DNA of 62,246 nt from Planctomycetota bacterium (GTDB taxonomy: Bacteria; Planctomycetota; UBA1135; UBA2386), in contig JAEUHS010000019.1 in assembly GCA_016794035.1 (NCBI GenBank), forward strand, positions 1 through 62,246, given 5' to 3'. The translations under genes were made by a program, and so were the position numbers. Below the pieces are notes generated by a model. It was not told the origin of the DNA, searched no databases, and saw nothing but the letters and a program-made list of their open reading frames with translations. Shown in pieces: positions 58,428 through 62,246 of this stretch (position 1 is the first letter of the stretch; each line of letters opens with the position of its first letter).

Positions 58428-59813
58428 CTATCGCGCCAGCGCCTGCGCGAACAGGTCCGGCGTGCCCGCGCGCACCGCGCTCTGCAGCGCCAGCGATCGA
58501 TCGATCGCCAGTTCGCCGTAGCCGAGCGGCAGCGTCGGCCCATCGAGGTGCGACCACGCCCGGGTCGCGGCGCGGCGATCGACCTCGCGCCGGACCTGCG
58601 AGCACAGGCCGGCGTCGCCGGTTGCGTGCGCGAGGCTCGCCAGGTTGGTGGCGGCCGGCAGGTAGTAAGGATCCATCGCCAGGGCGCGATGCCAGAGCCG
58701 CCAGGCCGCGTCGCCGCCTTCGGCGCCGCGCCAGCGCAGCGTCGCCATGCCGAGCAGGTTCAGCGTGCGCGGGTCGTCGGGGGCGAGGTCGTGCGCGGCG
58801 AGCGCGGCGGCCGCGATCGTCGCACCTTCGGCCCAGGTCGGCAGCATCGCGATCGCGCGACCCAGCACGCGGTCGGCCTCGCTGCTCGGTGGCCGGCCGG
58901 GACCGCGCCGCGCCAGCAGCTCGGCGAGTTCGCCGAGCCGCCGGCCGAGGCGGTGCTGCTGCACCCGGCGATGGCCGGCGGCGGCGATGCGTTCGCAGCG
59001 CGCGCGGTCGGCGAGCAGTTCGGTGGTCACCGCCTCGAAGTCGTCGTCGCCGTGCAGCACGCACTCCTCGCCGGCCACGAAGAAGTCGGCGACCTCGAGG
59101 TTGTCGCGCTCCATCAGCAGCAGCGCACCGCAGGCCGGCACTTCGAACGCGCGCAGGTTCATCTCGCCGCGGATGCTGCGGTTCCAGCCGATGCGGCAGC
59201 GGTTCAGGAAGCGACCGTAGCCCTCGCCGTGCACGCCGGAGGCGACCTCGACGCGGGCACCCCTGGCGCCGAGGCCGCGCAGTCGTTCGAGCCACGGCGC
59301 GCGCGCCCGCTGCACGACCGGATTCAGGTTGCCGGCGAAGCCGACGTCGACGTCGCGCGGACCGGACTCCGGCAGCAGGCGGTGGAACGCGCGCTTGTGC
59401 GCGAACTGGCACCAGTAGCGCACGTCGGCGAACGACAGCCGGCGGAACAGGTCCTGACCGCTGCGATCGCACAGCAGCACGTCGAAGAACGGCCACAGGC
59501 CGACCAGGTACGGCAGCGACAGGTTGTAGTCGGACACCACGCCGACGACCGGCACCGGGCAGTGCTCGAGGCCGGCCGGCAGCGGCTCCTGGTCGGGCCA
59601 GTACAGCAGCAGCGCGTCGGGCACGAAGCCGCGCGGCAGCAGCGCCGCCAGTTCGTCCCAGCTGCCGGTCGACGGGTCGAATGCGACGTCGAACGGGAAG
59701 TGCACGCCGTCGACCAGCATGCGATCGGGCGGTCCGAACGTGCACAGCTCGACGCCGTGCATCGCCTCGCGTGCGTCGAAGCACTCGAGCGGCAGGTTGC
59801 AGAGCAGGCGCAC
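58428..59813 (-). CDS. CgeB-like glycosyltransferase with helical-repeat tail
   Basis: 461 residues. The N-terminal part has an alpha/beta Rossmann start (MRLLCNLPLECF, PDALLLYWPDQEPLP), VPVVGVVSDYN and LCDRSGQDLFRRL, and the C-terminal half of the GT region has GFAGNLNP, GYGRFLNRCRIGWNRSIRGEMNLRAFEVPACGALLLMERDNLEVADFFV, typical of CgeB/DUF3880 spore-maturation-like transferases (glutamate in FEVPACGALLL). Then TPR-like helices (LGRAIAMLPTWAEGATIAAAAL, NLLGMATLRWRG). It follows the next glycosyltransferase by 15 bases on the same strand. The start is GTG. Confidence 0.75.
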   Translation of the reverse strand: MRLLCNLPLECFDAREAMHGVELCTFGPPDRMLVDGVHFPFDVAFDPSTGSWDELAALLPRGFVPDALLLYWPDQEPLPAGLEHCPVPVVGVVSDYNLSLPYLVGLWPFFDVLLCDRSGQDLFRRLSFADVRYWCQFAHKRAFHRLLPESGPRDVDVGFAGNLNPVVQRARAPWLERLRGLGARGARVEVASGVHGEGYGRFLNRCRIGWNRSIRGEMNLRAFEVPACGALLLMERDNLEVADFFVAGEECVLHGDDDFEAVTTELLADRARCERIAAAGHRRVQQHRLGRRLGELAELLARRGPGRPPSSEADRVLGRAIAMLPTWAEGATIAAAALAAHDLAPDDPRTLNLLGMATLRWRGAEGGDAAWRLWHRALAMDPYYLPAATNLASLAHATGDAGLCSQVRREVDRRAATRAWSHLDGPTLPLGYGELAIDRSLALQSAVRAGTPDLFAQALAR

Positions 59814-59828
59814 GGCGACCGGCCCGGG

Positions 59829-61394
59829 CTAGGCTGCCGGCAGCGCGGCGAGGTTGGCGAGCGCGTCGCCGTGCTCGGGCTCGAGCATCAGCGCGCGTTC
59901 GAAGTTGCGGCGCGCGCCGGACACGTCGCCGGCCTGGTACAGCACGACGCCGAGCCGGTTGTAGGCATCCGCATTGCGCGCGCCGATCGCGATCGCGGCG
60001 CGGAACGCCTGCGCCGCGTCGTGCATGCGTCCCATCGCGTGCAGCGCGTGGCCGCGGCCGGCCTCCAGTTCTTCGTCGTCGACGCCCTGGGCGACGAGGT
60101 CGTCGTAGATGCGCAGCGCGCCGCCGTAGTCGGCGGCGAGCAGACGTGCGGCGGCGACCTCGCGCTGCAGGGCCAGATCGCCGGGGCTGAGACACGCCGC
60201 CGCAGCCAACGCATCGGCGGCGGGCCCGTTGTGGCCGCTGCGCAGCAGGCGTTCGCTGGCGGTGCGCAGCTGGGCGCGCAGTTCGGTGAACACCGTCCGT
60301 GGGTCGCCGGCGTCGCCGCCGACCAGGCGCAGCGGCGCCGGCTCCGCGCGCACGTTGCGGCGGGCGTCGTCGGCGCAGCGGCGCAGCGCCGCCTCGAGGG
60401 CGCGGCCATGGCGGTCCGGGTGGTAGCGACTGGCGACCGCGAGGCCCTGCGCGCGCAGGCTCTCGCGCACCTCCGGCATGCCGCCCGCGACCACCAGCGC
60501 CTCGGCCATCGCCGCCGGGTCGCCCGGTGGCACGAACAGCGCGAAGCGGTCGTTGCCGATCGCCGCGCCGTGGTCGCGGAAGCACGGCACGTCGGTCAGG
60601 ATCGTCGGCACGCCGCAGGCCATCGCCTCGACCGCGGGCAGGAAGAAGCCCTCGTCGGCGCCGTTGCTGGTGCCGAGGAACAGGTCCAGCGAGCGGTAGA
60701 GGTCGCCCATCTGCGCCGGCGGCAGCTGCTGGTGCCATTCGACCGGGAACGGGGTCTGCTGCTCGGCCGGGTCGGGCGTGGTGTTGGTGGCGCGCACCAG
60801 CACCAGCTGCTGGCCGGCCTGGTGGGCGAGACGGCACGCGGCGTAGCCGGTCGCGAGGTCCTTCCAGCCGATCTGGTACGGGCCGACGAGACCGACGCGC
60901 AGCGGCACGCCGGCCGGTCGCGCGGGCGCCGGATGGTGCACCGCGTGGTCGACGACGTACGGCACCTCGAGCGCCGCGATGCCGAAGCGCTCGCGCAGCA
61001 GCCGCGTCAGGTGCGGCGCGATCGTCACGCGGTGCACGCCGGGCAGCCGGTAGGCGGCCTCGATGCGTTCGCGCACGGCGCGGTTGTCGGGCGCGTCGCC
61101 CTCGTAGCCCTGGCAGTAGTGCACGGGCACGCCCTTCGTGCCGCCGGCGCTCGCGGCCCACGACACCGTGGTCCAGAACGTCGCCACGACGACGTCGGCG
61201 TCGGGCAGATGCTCGGGACGGAAGTCCTGCACCTGGCGGAACGCACACTCGACCCGCATCCAACTCGGTGGCCCCGAACGGCTCAGCACCGTCACCTGGT
61301 GACCGGCGCGCGAAAGCCAGTTCGCGTCCTCGAGCGCCACCTTGACGCCGCCCCAGAGCTGGCTCGCGTTCTCCAGCAACCACGTGATCCGCAT
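59829..61394 (-). CDS. GT4 family glycosyltransferase with C-terminal TPR repeats
   Basis: 521 residues. GT-B fold: N-terminal LLENASQLWGGVKVALEDANWLSRAGHQVTVLS, C-terminal LRVGLVGPYQIGWKDLATGYAACRLA, and the donor-site segment LFLGTSNGADEGFFLPAVEAMACGVPTILTDVPCFRDH with the conserved EGF.LPxxEAMACGxP motif. The last ~180 residues contain TPR-like units (YDDLVAQGVDDEELEAGRGHALHAMGRMHDAAQAFRAAIAIGARNADAYNRLGVVLYQAG). It probably transfers sugar to a surface glycan or protein, with the TPR region for docking. GGAGA lies upstream of ATG 61394. Confidence 0.82.
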   Translation of the reverse strand: MRITWLLENASQLWGGVKVALEDANWLSRAGHQVTVLSRSGPPSWMRVECAFRQVQDFRPEHLPDADVVVATFWTTVSWAASAGGTKGVPVHYCQGYEGDAPDNRAVRERIEAAYRLPGVHRVTIAPHLTRLLRERFGIAALEVPYVVDHAVHHPAPARPAGVPLRVGLVGPYQIGWKDLATGYAACRLAHQAGQQLVLVRATNTTPDPAEQQTPFPVEWHQQLPPAQMGDLYRSLDLFLGTSNGADEGFFLPAVEAMACGVPTILTDVPCFRDHGAAIGNDRFALFVPPGDPAAMAEALVVAGGMPEVRESLRAQGLAVASRYHPDRHGRALEAALRRCADDARRNVRAEPAPLRLVGGDAGDPRTVFTELRAQLRTASERLLRSGHNGPAADALAAAACLSPGDLALQREVAAARLLAADYGGALRIYDDLVAQGVDDEELEAGRGHALHAMGRMHDAAQAFRAAIAIGARNADAYNRLGVVLYQAGDVSGARRNFERALMLEPEHGDALANLAALPAA

Positions 61395-61514
61395 GCGTTC
61401 CGTCTCCTGCAAGCCTGATCGGCTCGATGGCATGGGCGGACTTGAGCCGGCGCGGCGGGCGGGGCGCGATGCGTGGCATTCGGGTCCCTCGGGCGGCATG
61501 ATCCGCCGCTCGCC

Positions 61515-62246
61515 GTGAACCCCCTGATCCGCTTCATCCCGGCCTTTCTGGTGCGGTTCTTCGCCAAGCCCTACGTGGCTGGTGACTCGCTGGACCAGGC
61601 CCTGGCGGTCGTGCAGAAGCTGTTCCGCGACCGCGGTCTGCTGGCCACCCTCGACCTGCTGGCCGAGGACATCCGCACCGACGAGCAGGCGCAGCGCAAC
61701 CTGGACACCTATCTGCGCATGGTCGACGCGGTCGGCCGACTGCCGGCCGAGTCGCGGCCGACGTTGTCGTTGAAACCGTCGTCCTACACGACGGCGCCGC
61801 TGCACGAAGGCGGCGACGGGGCCGGCTCGTTCGACGCGATCCGTCGGATCGCCGAACGCGCCGGCGAGCGGGACGTGTCGCTGTCGGTCGACATGGAGGG
61901 GCGGCATTGGACCGACTTCACGCTCGACGCGCTGCGTCGGCTGCACGCCGAGGGCCATCGGCACGTCGGCGCCGTGTTGCAGACGCGGCTGCACCGCACC
62001 GAGCAGGACCTCGAGACGTTGCCGCCGGGAATGCGCGTGCGGTTGGTGATCGGCATCTATCGCGAGCCGGCCGACATCGCGCTGGTCGACAAGCCGGCGA
62101 TGAAGGAGCGGCTGCTGACGTTCGCCGAACGGCTGCTGCGCCGCGGGCACTACGTCGAGTTCGCGACCCACGACGACGCCTACGTGCGCCGGTTCGTCGA
62201 GCAGGTGGTGCCGAGCGCGGGTGTCGGGCCGGATCGTTTCGAGGTG
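61515..62246 (+). CDS. Proline dehydrogenase, 3' part beyond window
   Basis: The first 244 codons of an FAD-dependent (beta/alpha)8 proline dehydrogenase: SLKPSSYTTAP, ERAGERDVSLSVDMEGRHWTDFTLDALRRLH, VGAVLQTRLHRTEQDLETLPPG, RVRLVIGIYREPADIAL and HYVEFATHDDAYVRRFVEQ. It would oxidise proline to pyrroline-5-carboxylate with electrons to quinone. The start is GTG 61515, followed by NPLIRFIPAFLVRFFAKPYVAG. The gene runs off the window end, so whether it is fused to P5C dehydrogenase (PutA) is unknown. It is divergent from the glycosyltransferase operon. Confidence 0.83.
   Translation, partial: MNPLIRFIPAFLVRFFAKPYVAGDSLDQALAVVQKLFRDRGLLATLDLLAEDIRTDEQAQRNLDTYLRMVDAVGRLPAESRPTLSLKPSSYTTAPLHEGGDGAGSFDAIRRIAERAGERDVSLSVDMEGRHWTDFTLDALRRLHAEGHRHVGAVLQTRLHRTEQDLETLPPGMRVRLVIGIYREPADIALVDKPAMKERLLTFAERLLRRGHYVEFATHDDAYVRRFVEQVVPSAGVGPDRFEV

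Overview
The window is very GC-rich bacterial chromosome (about 70% G+C by eye), densely coded on both strands, with many ATGA/GTGA stop-start overlaps. A long Ser/Thr kinase with a C-terminal repeat domain beside an ECF sigma factor of the kinase-associated type, several large secreted or lipoprotein genes of unknown function, and a multihaem cytochrome cluster suggest an uncultured Planctomycetota-like lineage. That placement is an inference from gene content; there is no rRNA here.

Layout. 1-12.9 kb holds metabolic and stress genes: tryptophanase, hemerythrin, a secreted SnoaL-like protein, SelO, a DNA glycosylase, a nitroreductase with a probable frameshift, HtpG, a Rieske-flavodoxin fusion, a hybrid histidine kinase, a TetR regulator and a membrane methyltransferase. 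13.0-14.0 kb (minus strand) is a secreted thioredoxin-like gene whose redox motif is encoded TGA-Gly-Pro-Cys, a probable selenocysteine protein, with a SECIS-like hairpin just after the TGA. 15.4-17.05 kb is a possible acquired island: a DprA-like gene, a frameshifted ComF-like phosphoribosyltransferase and an array of GGCAC boxes phased at 10 bp.

18.8-29.0 kb is one plus-strand cluster: a DUF2959-like lipoprotein, a membrane NAD(P)H/FAD/[4Fe-4S]/cytochrome-b-like oxidoreductase, a 23-haem cytochrome, an outer-membrane beta-barrel, a 7-haem lipoprotein and an 11-haem cytochrome. It reads as a complete wire from cytoplasmic NAD(P)H to the cell surface (or the reverse), analogous to porin-cytochrome conduits but with its own electron-entry module. 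The 29 bp at the 3' end of the last cytochrome gene are repeated exactly 4.65 kb downstream and bracket four lipoprotein, FG-GAP or small genes, as if that segment had been inserted there.

34-46 kb has a large secreted protein, the kinase/ECF pair, two polytopic GT-C-like membrane proteins, an esterase and a small lipoprotein. 46.7-53.2 kb has a DTW-domain fusion protein, a MobA-like transferase, a DUF971 protein, a methyltransferase-like protein, a secreted M64 peptidase and a Dus3-like dihydrouridine synthase. 53.3-62.2 kb has a DUF4143-type ATPase with palindromic repeats at its start codon, a large EF-hand membrane protein, a phosphodiester glycosidase, two glycosyltransferases with TPR-like tails, and the 5' part of a proline dehydrogenase cut by the window end.

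At least eight genes have a TANNNT hexamer 6-14 nt before the start codon, which suggests leaderless or nearly leaderless transcription is common. No tRNA, rRNA, CRISPR array or intact insertion sequence was seen.
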